Shown here: positions 25,532 to 35,179 of the stretch, in pieces
How the letters are laid out: each line of letters opens with the position of its first letter
Numbering within the stretch: the first letter of the stretch is position 1
Assembly (NCBI GenBank): GCA_963824905.1
Contig: CAWGRH010000005.1
Coordinates: 62,001-126,000 of the forward strand
Direction of reading: 5' to 3'
Source: JAJPKK01 sp963824905
GTDB lineage: Bacteria; Pseudomonadota; Alphaproteobacteria; Rhizobiales; Xanthobacteraceae
DNA length: 64,000 nucleotides
The notes under the pieces: model-generated
Database searches by the model: none
What the model was told of the DNA's origin: nothing
The model's input: only the letters and a program-made list of their open reading frames with translations
Translations under genes and position numbers: made by a program

Positions 25532-25566
25532 TCATCACCGGGCTTGGCCCGGTGATCCCGCTCAGG
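25532..25566. repeat. Short copy of the GTCATC-CCGGG palindromic repeat
   Basis: GTCATCACCGGGCTTGGCCC and CGGTGATCCCGCTCAGG match the left arm of the elements at 1965 and 5125; the right half is missing. It sits between the convergent NHL and Pro-rich genes. Confidence 0.6.
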
Positions 25567-25586
25567 TGAGCACGGCGCCTGCCGCG

Positions 25587-26192
25587 CTACATGCGGAACG
25601 GCGAACCGCCGAAGGCGAAGGGTCCGAATCCGAAGGGGCCACGTCGGGGGTGTTCGGCTCGCGAGACGATCCTACGCTTTACAACAGGCGCCACCGGCTT
25701 GGCCGCGACGGTCGGCGCGGGCGTTGACGGCGTATCGGCATTAGCCGCCGCGTCCGGAATCTCGGTGATGGCCAGCGGCGTGGCCTGGGGTAGCGGCTTG
25801 GATGCGGTCGCGGTGGAGCGCGGCGTCGGCACAACCGCAGCGGGGCCCGGCGTCGCCAAGGGTGGCTCGCTCGTCGTCAGGGCGATGCTCCGCGGCGGTG
25901 CCTGAATAGAGGCGGGACTATCGGACCGCCTCGTTATCTTTGTATCGGGTACGGTTGCCTTCGCATCGGGGGCGGGCATTCTTGACGCGTAGGTTTTTGC
26001 ACCTTGCATCCACTCCGCGTCGATGACCTGCGGATAGACACCGCTGACACCGATCACGCTGGCGACGACCGCGCCGGCGGCGAGCAGGATTTTAAGACCG
26101 GTCGACGACCGGGTCCTTCGCCGGGAACGGGATTTCCACCAGCGCTCCCCGACCCGAGGGCCGTGGTCCGACCACATGGAGATTGCTCGCAT
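25587..26192 (-). CDS. Single-pass membrane protein with Pro/Ala-rich extracytoplasmic part
   Basis: Read from the ATG at 26192 (an ATG at 26267 is an alternative), the 201-residue protein has a short basic N-terminus (WWKSRSRRRTRSS), one membrane helix (residues ~31-55: GLKILLAAGAVVASVIGVSG) and a long low-complexity segment rich in Pro, Ala and Thr (for example PLATPGPAAVVPTPRSTAT). It ends in a Gly/Phe-rich tail RGPFGFGPFAFGGSPF. This looks like a proline-rich membrane-anchored protein whose segment could span the periplasm or the cell wall, but no family is recognised. It is convergent with the NHL gene and divergent from the TPP gene. Confidence 0.5.
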   Translation of the reverse strand: MRAISMWSDHGPRVGERWWKSRSRRRTRSSTGLKILLAAGAVVASVIGVSGVYPQVIDAEWMQGAKTYASRMPAPDAKATVPDTKITRRSDSPASIQAPPRSIALTTSEPPLATPGPAAVVPTPRSTATASKPLPQATPLAITEIPDAAANADTPSTPAPTVAAKPVAPVVKRRIVSRAEHPRRGPFGFGPFAFGGSPFRM

Positions 26193-26547
26193 CGATATCT
26201 CTCGGTCCCCTGCAGATTCGACATCGAACCCGGGCGTCGGCACCGCCGAAGGCGCCCGGGACGTCATGACCTCAGCTTGAATGCGCACGCGCGCCACGGC
26301 TATGCGGAATCCGACGCGCCGCGCATGATCGCACCTGTTCCTTAGCATTGCGTTCATCGCGGGCAGGCGCCGGCACACCCCGACCGTGTGGGGCCCGAGC
26401 CGATACAGGCAGGGAGGGTGGCGTCGTCCCTCCGATCGGGATCGCCGATCAAGTCGATCGAGTTCGGGCGATGACGTGGAAGGGCATGCGCTGCGGCCAC
26501 CGACCTGTGCTACGCTCGCGCCACAAAACAAAATTCGGGGAGGCAAG
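26193..26547. other. Intergenic gap between divergent genes
   Basis: About 355 bases separate the Pro-rich membrane protein from the TPP-enzyme gene. Only overlapping weak frames occur. GGGGAGG lies just before the TPP start. No repeat or clear promoter is visible. Confidence 0.4.
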
Positions 26548-28160
26548 ATGTCCACGACCGTCGAGGTGATGGCGAGCGCATTCAAGGAGGCGGGGACGCC
26601 GTTCATCGTCGGGCATCCCGGCGGCGAGTCGGTCGAGCTGATGGAGGCGGCACGCCAGCGCCAGATGCGGTTCCTGCTGATGAAGCAGGAGGTCGCCGGC
26701 GCGATGCTCGCCGCAACCTGGGGCGACATCACCGGAAGTCCCGGCATCTGCATGTCGACCCGCGGCCCCGGCGCCACCAACATGGTGAACGGCGTCGCCC
26801 ACGCCTATCTCGACCGTTCGCCCCTGATTGCCATCACCGATAGCTATTCGCGCCCGACCTACGAGATCGGGCTGCGCCAAAAGCTGAACCAACTCGCGAT
26901 CTACGAGCCGATCGTGAAGTGGAGCACGACGGTCGACGCCAAGGTGATCCGCCAGCAGGTGCGCCGCGCGATGCGCACCGCACAAGGCGCGCCGCCCGGG
27001 CCGGTGCATTTCGAGCTGCCGCAGAGCGAGACGACGCGCGAAGCCGGCGAGTACATCGCCGAGCCGCCGCTCACCGCGAACCTCGTGTTCCCCGGGCCCG
27101 ACCGTGCCGACCTCAAGCCGGCGCTCGACATGCTCGCCAAGGCGCGGCGGCCGGTGATCCTGGTCGGTCTGGGCGTCTACTGGTGCCGTGCCGCGGCCGA
27201 GCTCGTGAAGTTCGCCGAGCGGCTCGGCGCGCCGGTGCTCACCACGACCAAATGCAAGGGGGCGATCGCCGAGGACCATCCGCTGCGCGCCGGCTGCATC
27301 ATCGGCGGCCTGATCGAGCGCGAGCTCGTCAGCGAGTCCGATCTCATCATCACCGTCGGGCTCGATGCGGTGGAGCTGCAGCCCAAGCCCTGGCCCTATG
27401 CCCGCCCGGTGCTTTCGCTCGCCTCGATTCCGAGCCTCGATGCCTTCGTGCCGGCGAACCCCGAGATCGTCGGCGATCTCAAGCCGCTGCTGGCGCGGTG
27501 CTCGCCGAGCTTGCGCCCGAGGGCGGTGACTGGGGCGCCAAGGCGGCGAAGAAATTCCGCGAGCAGGTGGCGAACGCGCTCAACACGCCGGCGACCGGGC
27601 TTTCGCCGCAGCGCGCCGTCGAGGTCGCCCGCGCGGTGATGCCGCGCGACACGGTTGCGACCTGCGACGCCGGCGCGAGCCGGTTGCTCGTGGTGCAGAA
27701 ATGGGAGGCCTATGGGCCGCGCGAGTTCCTGACCTCGAACGGCCTCGCCTCGATGGGCTATGCGGTGCCGGGCGCGATGGGCGCTCGGCTCGCCCATCCC
27801 GACCGGCCGATCCTCGCCTTCACCGGCGACGGCGGGCTCCTCATGGCGATCGCCGACCTGCAGACGGCGTGGCGCGAGAACCTGCCGATCATCGTGCTGG
27901 TGTTCGACGACCAGGAGATCGCCTTGATACGGGTCAAGCAGGAGATCAAGGGCGTGCTGCCGCACGGCGTCTCGATCGGCGGCGTCGACTGGGAAAAGCT
28001 CGGCCAGGCTTTCGGCGCCGATGCGGTGGTGGTGGAGACCGAGGCGGCGCTTGCCGACGCACTCAAAGCGGCGCTCGAGAGCAACCGCACGACCATCATC
28101 GCGGCGCGGATCGACGGCTCGGGCTACGTCGCGCAGTTCAATGCGCTACGCGAATTGTGA
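26548..28160 (+). pseudogene. Thiamine-diphosphate-dependent (acetolactate synthase-like) enzyme, frameshifted
   Basis: The first 316 codons encode the PYR domain and central domain: ASAFKEAGTPFIVGHPGGES, LLMKQEVAGAMLAATWG with the catalytic-type Glu, MSTRGPGATNMVNGVA and the middle block RRPVILVGLGVYWCRAAAEL. At about 27500 one base is missing (CTGGCGCGGTGCTC; an added G restores AVLAELAPEGGDW), and the PP domain continues in the next frame, including ASMGYAVPGAMGARLAHPD and the ThDP motif FTGDGGLLMAIADLQTAWRE (GDG...). The joined protein has about 537 residues. The substrate is unknown; benzoylformate decarboxylase, oxalyl-CoA decarboxylase and acetolactate synthase relatives all fit. Either a base-calling error or a disrupted gene. 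Confidence 0.78.
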
Positions 28161-28274
28161 GATGAGGGGCCGGCAGCCCGGATGAGCGAAGCGACGTCCG
28201 GGAACGGCCTTGCGGTGGCGTAACAAAAGGCCCGCGCATCGTGTCGGCGTGGGGCGAACCAAGGGAGGACACTC

Positions 28275-29930
28275 ATGAAAAAGATGCTGCTCGCAGCGAC
28301 CGTGCTGGCTTCGTGGCCCGCGCTCGGCCTCGCCCAGACGATGGACGAGATCACGCAAGGCAAGAACCCCGACAATGTGCTCACTGCGAGCATGGGGCTC
28401 GACCGCAAGAGCTACAGCCCGCTCAAGCAGATCAACAAATCCAACATCAAGAGACTGGTGCCGATCTGGAGCACCAGCCTCATGAACGATTGGGGCGAGC
28501 TCTCGGCCCCGGCCGTCTACAACGGCGTGATTTACACCATCAACGGGAAGTGGACCTTCGCCATCGATGTCGAGACCGGCAGGCAGATCTGGCGCACGGC
28601 TGTCGAGACCGATCCCGAGGTGAAGCGACAGGGCATCACACGAGGTGCGCCGGTCCTTTACAACGGCAAGCTCTTTCGGGTGACCATCGACAACCACGTG
28701 GTGGCTCTCGATATGAAGACCGGGAAGGAAATCTGGAAACAGAAATTTGCCGATGCGAAGGAAGGCTATTACGCAACCGGCGCTCCCATCATCGCCAATG
28801 GCGTTCTGATTTCCGGGATGTCGGGCGGGGAGTCGACGACCCGCGGCTTTCTCGACGGCTGGGATCCGGATACCGGAAAGAAATTGTGGCGGCGCTACAC
28901 CATTCCCGCGCCGGGCGAACCGGGGTCGGAGACATGGCCGAAGGACAGCGACGCCTGGACGCGCGGCGGCGGCCCGACGTGGCGTTCGGGCTCCTACGAC
29001 CCGGAACTCGATCTCGTGTATTGGGGGACGGGCAACGCAGAACCCTACGATCCGAGGCCCCGTGGCGCGCTGGACAGTCTCTACACATCGAGCCTGATTG
29101 CGATCCGCCCGAAGACCGGCGAGCTCGTGTGCTTCTACCAGTACACGCCGAACGACGTGTATGACGTCGACGGCACCGATGAGAATGTGCTGGCCGATCT
29201 CCAGATCGGCGGACAGCAGCGGAAGGTCGCGATCCAAGCCAACAAGAACGGCTTCATGTACGTGATCGACCGTACCAACTGCAAACCGATCGCCGCGAAC
29301 CCTTACGTCAAGGTCAATTGGGCGAGCCACATCGATATGACGAGCGGCCGTCCGGTGCTGACCGGTGTCTACAAGGACTTCCTGTCAGGCCAGGAAGTTG
29401 AAATCTGGCCGTCGCGTGGGACGAACGCGGTGCCGATCGCGTTCAACCCGAACTCCGGACTGGTCTACGTCAACACGTGGAACGTGCCGCGCCTGCAAAG
29501 GCTCGCCGAACAAAATCCGCAAACTCCGGGGTCCGTTTCAACAGGAGTTGTCGCACGCAATCCACCCATCAAGCCCGGCGAAGTCGCGGGCAGCTTCGCC
29601 GCCCTCAATCCCGTCACCGGCGAAAAGAAGTGGGAGGTGCCGCTTCTCGAGATGCCGAGCGCCGCCGGAATGCTGGCGACCGACGGTGGGCTCGTGTTCA
29701 CCGGAAAGCTGACGGGTGAAGTCGTCGCGTTGGATGCCGATACGGGGGCGACGCTGTGGCAGTTCAAGGCCGGATCGGCCGTCAACTCCACCGCGATCAC
29801 CTACACTCACAATGGCCGCCAGTTCGTATCGATCGCGTCCGGCTTGGGAGGCTCCGTCATTCCGCGTTTCGCGGCCGGCCGCGTTCCGACAGGCGGCTCT
29901 CTTTGGACGTTCGCTCTGATGCCGGAGTGA
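28275..29930 (+). CDS. PQQ-type quinoprotein alcohol dehydrogenase-like protein
   Basis: The 551-residue protein has a signal peptide (MLLAATVLASWPALGLAQ) and an eight-bladed propeller with the W-motif repeats typical of quinoproteins (IDVETGRQIW, LDMKTGKEIW, LDADTGATLW). Compared with methanol/alcohol dehydrogenases, the metal/PQQ-ligand Glu186 (GGESTTRG) and Asn254 (GTGNAEPYD) are present, but the position of the catalytic Asp, normally A-x-D-x-x-T-G, reads IRPKTG with Arg278, and no vicinal Cys pair is present. It may be a non-standard dehydrogenase or a non-catalytic propeller. The periplasmic cytochrome c gene follows 25 bp downstream and is likely its electron acceptor. Confidence 0.82.
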   Translation: MKKMLLAATVLASWPALGLAQTMDEITQGKNPDNVLTASMGLDRKSYSPLKQINKSNIKRLVPIWSTSLMNDWGELSAPAVYNGVIYTINGKWTFAIDVETGRQIWRTAVETDPEVKRQGITRGAPVLYNGKLFRVTIDNHVVALDMKTGKEIWKQKFADAKEGYYATGAPIIANGVLISGMSGGESTTRGFLDGWDPDTGKKLWRRYTIPAPGEPGSETWPKDSDAWTRGGGPTWRSGSYDPELDLVYWGTGNAEPYDPRPRGALDSLYTSSLIAIRPKTGELVCFYQYTPNDVYDVDGTDENVLADLQIGGQQRKVAIQANKNGFMYVIDRTNCKPIAANPYVKVNWASHIDMTSGRPVLTGVYKDFLSGQEVEIWPSRGTNAVPIAFNPNSGLVYVNTWNVPRLQRLAEQNPQTPGSVSTGVVARNPPIKPGEVAGSFAALNPVTGEKKWEVPLLEMPSAAGMLATDGGLVFTGKLTGEVVALDADTGATLWQFKAGSAVNSTAITYTHNGRQFVSIASGLGGSVIPRFAAGRVPTGGSLWTFALMPE

Positions 29931-29954
29931 CCGAGAGAACTGGTCTGCGCCCAC

Positions 29955-30269
29955 ATGAAAGTCTACATCGGCCTCGGCCTCGTGCTCATCGGCACGAGCG
30001 CCGGGGCGCAAACGGTGCAGGAATTTCCCAAGGCGCAGATCGACAAGGGCGCCGACACCTTCGCCACCTACTGCTCGCCCTGCCACGGGACGCAGATGGA
30101 ATATCCCGGCGGCAGCTTCGACCTGCGCACGTTCCCGCCGGACCAGCACGCGCGCTTCGTCAACTCGGTCACCAAGGGCAAGAACAACATGCCGCCCTGG
30201 GGCGACCTGTTCCAGGCCGACGACATCGAAGCCCTGTGGGCCTATGTGATGGCGGGAGAGAAGAAGTAG
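29955..30269 (+). CDS. Periplasmic c-type cytochrome
   Basis: The 104-residue protein has a signal peptide (KVYIGLGLVLIGTSAGAQ), one haem-binding motif CSPCH near residue 40 and a Met ligand candidate in GKNNMPPWGD near residue 77, followed by the final helix ADDIEALWAYVMAG. It is a class I monohaem cytochrome. It starts 25 bp after the quinoprotein and probably shares its mRNA, so it is the likely acceptor of electrons from that enzyme. Confidence 0.9.
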   Translation: MKVYIGLGLVLIGTSAGAQTVQEFPKAQIDKGADTFATYCSPCHGTQMEYPGGSFDLRTFPPDQHARFVNSVTKGKNNMPPWGDLFQADDIEALWAYVMAGEKK

Positions 30270-30286
30270 CGCGTGCCCTTCGCCGC

Positions 30287-30347
30287 GTGGTGCGGCCATT
30301 CCCGATGGCGGTGTCTCCCGCACCACAGGCGGAGGCGAGATTTTTTT
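30287..30347 (+). terminator. Possible terminator after the quinoprotein/cytochrome operon
   Basis: GTGGTGCGG (30287-30295) pairs with CCGCACCAC (30318-30326), and a TTTTTTT run follows at 30341-30347. The T-run is about 14 bases after the stem, so the fit to an intrinsic terminator is imperfect. Confidence 0.4.
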
Positions 30348-30541
30348 CCGCGCCTTCGCAGTTTCCGAGAAACGACCCCATGCAAAGTAAATTCCGTCTT
30401 GGCAGGCGGGGCTCGCATGGTAGGATTTTAGTGTCGCCTCGGAATCCGCGTTGAAGTGATAGCTGGCTGGCGCGCATCTTGTCGCCACCGCAATATTACT
30501 TGCTCACGACGCCTTGGCCGAGAAGCGGCGCATAGCCTCCT

Positions 30542-31699
30542 TCAGCTTGCGCTTGATCTCACGGCCTCGGTCAGGAATCGCTCGCTCGACGCGATCAAGG
30601 GCGGTTCGTCCACCGCAGCGATGGAAGTCGGCGGCTCTGCCAGCATCAGCCGCAAGCTTCCAATTGCCTCGGTGATGCTTTCTTTGAACTTCGCTCCAGC
30701 TTCATCGACAAAGGCCTTGTCCTTTGGCCTGGGCTTGGCGACCCGCATTTCTATCCGTGTCGCACCGTTTGGCAGGTCCTGAAAGGCATGAGTCATCGTA
30801 ATCTTCGGCGCGCCCGGGATCGGAAGAAGGGCGCTCACGGTAAAATAGTCGGAGGGACGCCAATCCAGCACCTCTTCGATAATGGCGTCCTTTCCGTGCA
30901 TGCAATGGATCTCGGTTCCAATTCCCCTGCGCTTGTTGCTCGATGTGTCGATGATGGCATCAGTCGGCCACCATTTCTGGCGCTGCCCGGGCACGGTGAA
31001 ATGTTCCCACACTCTCTGCCGAGATGCGGCGATATCGAACTCCCAGGTCACATAGGCGTCGGCCCGCGTTACTTCGACGCGCGTACGCTCGTTTTCTTTC
31101 TTCCACGCCTCATCGAGGTTGCGCAGCCAGAGCCTGACGTCGCCGATGATGTCGATGTTTTCGCGATGCTCCACGAGTCCCTGCGCCGCCGGGTCCATGC
31201 CCATGGTCTGGATGCACGCGTCGCTGTAGACCGTATAGGCGCGGCTGCCGATCTTCTCGGATACCGTGTTCTTGAGAAGCCTATGGACGAGAATCACATC
31301 GCGTCCGGCAAGCTCTTCGCGCCCGCCCATCTTCTGCTTCACCATCTCGCCGTGATGGACGACGAACTTGAAATCAAGATCGCTCATCGCAACACAGGCT
31401 TTGCACTCGCAGATCGATGCCTGCTTGACGTCGCGCAAGCGGCGGCGGAAGCTGAAATAGGCTGACTCTATGGTGTCCTGTAAGAGAGAGCCATCGACCT
31501 TCTCGGCCACCGCGTAGACGAACGCGGCATCGCCCTCAAATTTGGCAAGTCGGAAGGGCGGCCTGAGGCCCTTGACGACCACGTTCATGAAATCGGCGAT
31601 GATGTCCTGCGCATGGTCGAGCTCGACCTTTGCGAGGAAATTCGTATAGCCGGAGATATCGGCGATCGCGAAATAGGCCAATTCAGGTTTCGGAAGCAT
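30542..31699 (-). CDS. DUF2652-SRPBCC fusion protein (degenerate nucleotidyl-cyclase-like)
   Basis: The 385-residue protein has an N-terminal half of DUF2652 type, related in shape to class III adenylate cyclases: YFAIADISGYTNFLAKVELD, then LAKFEGDAAFVYAVAEKVDG (the FxGDA block of cyclases), a Cys-rich segment CECKACVAM, and GREELAGRDVILVHRLLKNT. The second half (from about residue 235) is an SRPBCC ligand-binding domain: WEFDIAASRQRVWEHFTVPG and GTEIHCMHGKDAIIEEVLDW. The cyclase metal-binding Asp pair is only partly visible. It probably binds a nucleotide or hydrophobic ligand; activity is not proven. GGAAGGAG precedes the ATG at 31699. The membrane paralogue lies 238 bp upstream on the same strand. 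Confidence 0.75.
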   Translation of the reverse strand: MLPKPELAYFAIADISGYTNFLAKVELDHAQDIIADFMNVVVKGLRPPFRLAKFEGDAAFVYAVAEKVDGSLLQDTIESAYFSFRRRLRDVKQASICECKACVAMSDLDFKFVVHHGEMVKQKMGGREELAGRDVILVHRLLKNTVSEKIGSRAYTVYSDACIQTMGMDPAAQGLVEHRENIDIIGDVRLWLRNLDEAWKKENERTRVEVTRADAYVTWEFDIAASRQRVWEHFTVPGQRQKWWPTDAIIDTSSNKRRGIGTEIHCMHGKDAIIEEVLDWRPSDYFTVSALLPIPGAPKITMTHAFQDLPNGATRIEMRVAKPRPKDKAFVDEAGAKFKESITEAIGSLRLMLAEPPTSIAAVDEPPLIASSERFLTEAVRSSAS

Positions 31700-31937
31700 C
31701 GCACTCCTTCCCCGATAGACAAGCAGTACTTCCCGCCACCTGATACGCTTATGCCACGCAATGTCGCGAAAGGCGTGGAGAATTGGGGAAGGTTCGCCCG
31801 TGCCACCGAAACCTGCGCCACAGCAACCCGCACCAACGCCCGCTCGCTCACGGCGGCGGTGCGGCCCCACGCGATCGCGGAGCGGGTACGCTGCTGGCGA
31901 AGCGCAGAGCGGAATCACGCGACCGCGCGGGCCAGCG

Positions 31938-33746
31938 TCAAGCGACGGCCGGCACGCCCGCCGTCGAGCGTTGCGCCTTGCGGAGCGCGAATTGCGCTGC
32001 AAGTGCAAGGCCGAAGGTGATCATGAACGTGGTGCCGATCGCCACCGCATGAAGCTTCTCCCTCGACCAGTCGCCGACCACGGGCGCCGGCAGCGACAGC
32101 AGGGGTGGCAGCAATAGCACCAGGGTCGCCAGCGCCAGCGACAGGCTCACTGCGAAACGCCACGCGACCGTTCCGCGCGACTGATCGATGTCCGGCAGCG
32201 CGGAGGACGTCTGTCGGTCCATGTAGTAGGAAATGAACACCGAGATGATCGCGGGCCCCACTCCCCATTTGAGCTCGGTGCCGAATATCGAGATGAAGCT
32301 CATGTCTGCGAATCGCGGAACGCGGTAGACCACGACCAGGATCGCGAGGCCGAGCGGACCGACGAGACCTGCGACGAGCCCCGTCCAGCAATAGGTCCAC
32401 AGGTAGACGATGTTCGCCCTGGTCGACGACGACCAGGCGATATAGCGGATGACGAGGATCACGCTGATGGCGAAGCCGTAATTGGCCGCCGAGTAGGAGA
32501 TCCAGCGCCACACGAGCTCGTCGTCCTGCGTGGAGAGCGCGCTTTCCAGCGACTCGCCTGCGAGCAGGTCGAACGCGATCGCCGACACGTAGACGCCGAC
32601 GTAGACGCAGAGCGCCAGCGTGATCAGGTAGATGACGATGTATTTCAACGGATTTTCGTTTGCCGCGCATTTGATTGGCAGGCCGAACTCCTTCGCCGCA
32701 TCGTCGAGCCTCTCAGTGATCCCGTACTGGTGGACGAGGTAGCAACCGACGACCCGCGCGAGCTCGGCGCGCAGCGTCTTGGCGCGCGGCACCAGCGCCC
32801 TGGCGTCGGCCGCATGGGACGGCGGGTCCTCGCGAAACCTGACGACGTCCGCGCTCAGGGCCGCATATTCGGCCAGTAGCGCGTCGAGCTTGAACTCGGC
32901 ATCGTCGAAGAAGCCGGCCTCGCCGGACCCGAGCTGCCGCGTGAGCCACATTCGGATGTAGGACAGCTCGGCCCATTGCCGCTCGAACGTGGCCGCATCC
33001 TTTTCGAAATCTTCCTTCCTGACGCCGACATCAGCGTTCACAATCTCGCCGGCGAACGACTTCGGCACCGCGAAGGAGACCATGGTCTGTGCCACGATCG
33101 AGCGTACGCGCGTCGGAATAGCGATCCAGATTTGGATGACGTCGCGCAGCATCAGCAGGATGTTCCACTCCGCCTCCTTGTGCAGCAGATAAAGATAGAG
33201 CGCGGCGATGAAGAACACGATCAGCAGGTACGGCGCGCTCTCGTTGTTGACGGCGTCGAGTACCTCCTTCGAAAGCTGCTCCGGCAGGTAGGGAATATTG
33301 ATCAGCTGGATGACGCTGATCACTTCCTTGTGCAGATAGACCAGCACCAGGAAGATGAACGCGGTCACCGCCATGAAGACGGCGAGGCCGCACAGATAAT
33401 ATCCCGGGCTCGTCAGATAGCGCGGGCCGGTCGGAATGTCGGCGAGCGCACGCTGCGGCCGCGCGAACGCGGTGGCCGCGAGCTTCATCGCGAAGATACA
33501 GGCGAGAACGGTCACGGCGAGATGGGCATAGCTCGTGTAGGGCGGGGGAAGCGGAGGATCCTCCGTGAGGACCTCTGCGAAAGCCGAAGTCACGAGCGCC
33601 GGGCATGACATGATAGCGAAAGCCATCATCGAAACGAAAATTCCGGAGGCAACGCGGCGCGATGCTCTCGAAATGCCCGCTGCTCCCGAAATGAACGTCG
33701 AGAAACGATTGGTTACCCTGCCGGATGACGCCGTCGATGTGCTCAT
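31938..33746 (-). CDS. Uncharacterised polytopic membrane protein (paralogue B)
   Basis: The 602-residue protein has a signal-like N-terminus, segments near residues 70-90 (HLAVTVLACIFAMKLAATAF), 110-140 (PGYYLCGLAVFMAVTAFIFLVLVYL in part) and 165-185, a long soluble region (~195-355) with acidic helices, and a C-terminal membrane half. Motifs FGLPIKC, SAANYGFAISVILVIRYIAW and ISVFISYYMDRQTSS line up with paralogue A at 10157-11863. Function is unknown. The DUF2652-SRPBCC gene lies downstream on the same strand after 238 bp. The ATG at 33746 is the most upstream start; an internal ATG (MMAFAIMS, ~40 codons in) would give a cleaner signal peptide. Confidence 0.72.
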   Translation of the reverse strand: MSTSTASSGRVTNRFSTFISGAAGISRASRRVASGIFVSMMAFAIMSCPALVTSAFAEVLTEDPPLPPPYTSYAHLAVTVLACIFAMKLAATAFARPQRALADIPTGPRYLTSPGYYLCGLAVFMAVTAFIFLVLVYLHKEVISVIQLINIPYLPEQLSKEVLDAVNNESAPYLLIVFFIAALYLYLLHKEAEWNILLMLRDVIQIWIAIPTRVRSIVAQTMVSFAVPKSFAGEIVNADVGVRKEDFEKDAATFERQWAELSYIRMWLTRQLGSGEAGFFDDAEFKLDALLAEYAALSADVVRFREDPPSHAADARALVPRAKTLRAELARVVGCYLVHQYGITERLDDAAKEFGLPIKCAANENPLKYIVIYLITLALCVYVGVYVSAIAFDLLAGESLESALSTQDDELVWRWISYSAANYGFAISVILVIRYIAWSSSTRANIVYLWTYCWTGLVAGLVGPLGLAILVVVYRVPRFADMSFISIFGTELKWGVGPAIISVFISYYMDRQTSSALPDIDQSRGTVAWRFAVSLSLALATLVLLLPPLLSLPAPVVGDWSREKLHAVAIGTTFMITFGLALAAQFALRKAQRSTAGVPAVA

Positions 33747-33941
33747 GGCACGCCCCTGTTATGCGAAAGCGGGCGCGGCAGATCGAAAATGTGCCGGTCG
33801 CCCGGGAACGTCGACGCATCTTGCGCACCGCGCCTCGGGGCCCTGCGTGAACGGTTTCACACTGTCCGGCATTTTTCGATTGTGAGCGGCCGGCGTGCGC
33901 TCTTTTGGCAGAGAGGCAGGGGCGCCCAAAACGAGCGCTCC

Positions 33942-34973
33942 TCATCGCGTGGCCGCTTCCCCGCCGCGCAGCCGCAGCAGCACCTGCTCGCTCACGATTG
34001 CCGAGCGGCTCTCTGCAACCGCGTAGCCGCTCCGTTCGGCGAGCGGCGCGAAGCCTTCGAGGCCGCGGGGGAACAGGCGGAATTGCGCCTGTGCGATCAT
34101 CCGCTTGCGCACCGCGCTCGAGCTCGTCACCGAGCCGGCGACAATCGCTACGCGGCTGCGACCGAGCGCGGAGAGGTTGGCGACGATCGCCTCGTCGGTG
34201 CCGTACTCGAACAGGCCCCCCTCCGAGGAGGCCGCAATGACGGCGCTACGCACGGTGAGGCCTGCGATGAGGCGCGCGAGCGGCGCCGTGTCGTTCCAGT
34301 CATAGGCATGGTGCTCGAACTGGACGTCGATCCCACCGAGCGGTGCGCCCGGCGCGGCGAGCGCACGGAGCGCGCGCGCGCCGAAGGCCGGGCCGTCCGG
34401 CTGCGCATCGAAGACGTGGATCGCGATCGGACGGCGGAGCAGGCTCGCGCGGGCGCGCGCGAGCACGATCAGCGCGTTGATGCTGTCGAGCGCCGGGCCG
34501 CCGGCGATGTTGACGAGCGCGAGCGGTGCATCCGGAGCCGCGGCGAGCGGGGCGAGCAGCGCCTCCGCCAGCAGTTTCGCGATCTGCTGCATGCGCAGCC
34601 GCACCAGCGTCATGTGCGGCGCGGCCGCGACTTTGCGGTCCATCGGACCGTCGAAGCCGGCCGGGAGATGCTCCGCGCCCAGCTTGAGCATGTAGGTCGA
34701 GATGCTGTCGAGATACCCGTTGTCCGACGCTAAAATCTTAGTCAGCAGCGGCGAGCGTCGCGCCGCCAGCCGCACCAGCAGCCGCGTGACGATCGCAGGC
34801 GTGCGGCGGTTGCGACGGTCCCAGGCGAGGAATTCGTCGCGCCGCGCCGTGAGGCTCGGGGGATCGTCCGCAACCGCGAATGCCGGATGCGTGACGTCGA
34901 TGACCGGCAATCGGAGGCCGTCGGCGGTGGTCGCGAACACCAAGCTTTCGCCGGCCGGGAGATGGGGCTGCAT
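33942..34973 (-). CDS. Hypothetical protein with a methyltransferase-like core
   Basis: The 343-residue protein has an N-terminal part that includes LPVIDVTHPAFAVADDPPSL and a strongly helical middle (RLRMQQIAKLLAEALLAPLA). LALVNIAGGPALDSINALIV near residue 155 resembles the glycine-rich SAM-binding loop, and IAIHVFDAQPDGPAFGARAL resembles the acidic ribose strand; ITVRSAVIAASSEGGLFEYG follows. Other class I methyltransferase features are weak, so I keep the call general. It is on the same strand as paralogue B but 195 bp upstream; there is no clear operon. Similar proteins are seen as lone genes in rhizobia. Confidence 0.6.
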   Translation of the reverse strand: MQPHLPAGESLVFATTADGLRLPVIDVTHPAFAVADDPPSLTARRDEFLAWDRRNRRTPAIVTRLLVRLAARRSPLLTKILASDNGYLDSISTYMLKLGAEHLPAGFDGPMDRKVAAAPHMTLVRLRMQQIAKLLAEALLAPLAAAPDAPLALVNIAGGPALDSINALIVLARARASLLRRPIAIHVFDAQPDGPAFGARALRALAAPGAPLGGIDVQFEHHAYDWNDTAPLARLIAGLTVRSAVIAASSEGGLFEYGTDEAIVANLSALGRSRVAIVAGSVTSSSAVRKRMIAQAQFRLFPRGLEGFAPLAERSGYAVAESRSAIVSEQVLLRLRGGEAATR

Positions 34974-35179
34974 GACGGGTTCCAGATACGCGACAAATCA
35001 GAAGACGTTCCGCTTCGTCAAGTAAATGGAGTGTCCCGACGGACCGGTCCACCTCGCGGGCCGTCGTCACACAAGGACAGCGTCCCAGGCCCCGCCGCCC
35101 GTCGCCCGATCGCGGGTCCGACGGTCGCCGCGCGTTCGCGTGCCGGCAGACAGCCTGCTCCGATGAGAGCCTGCTCGAT

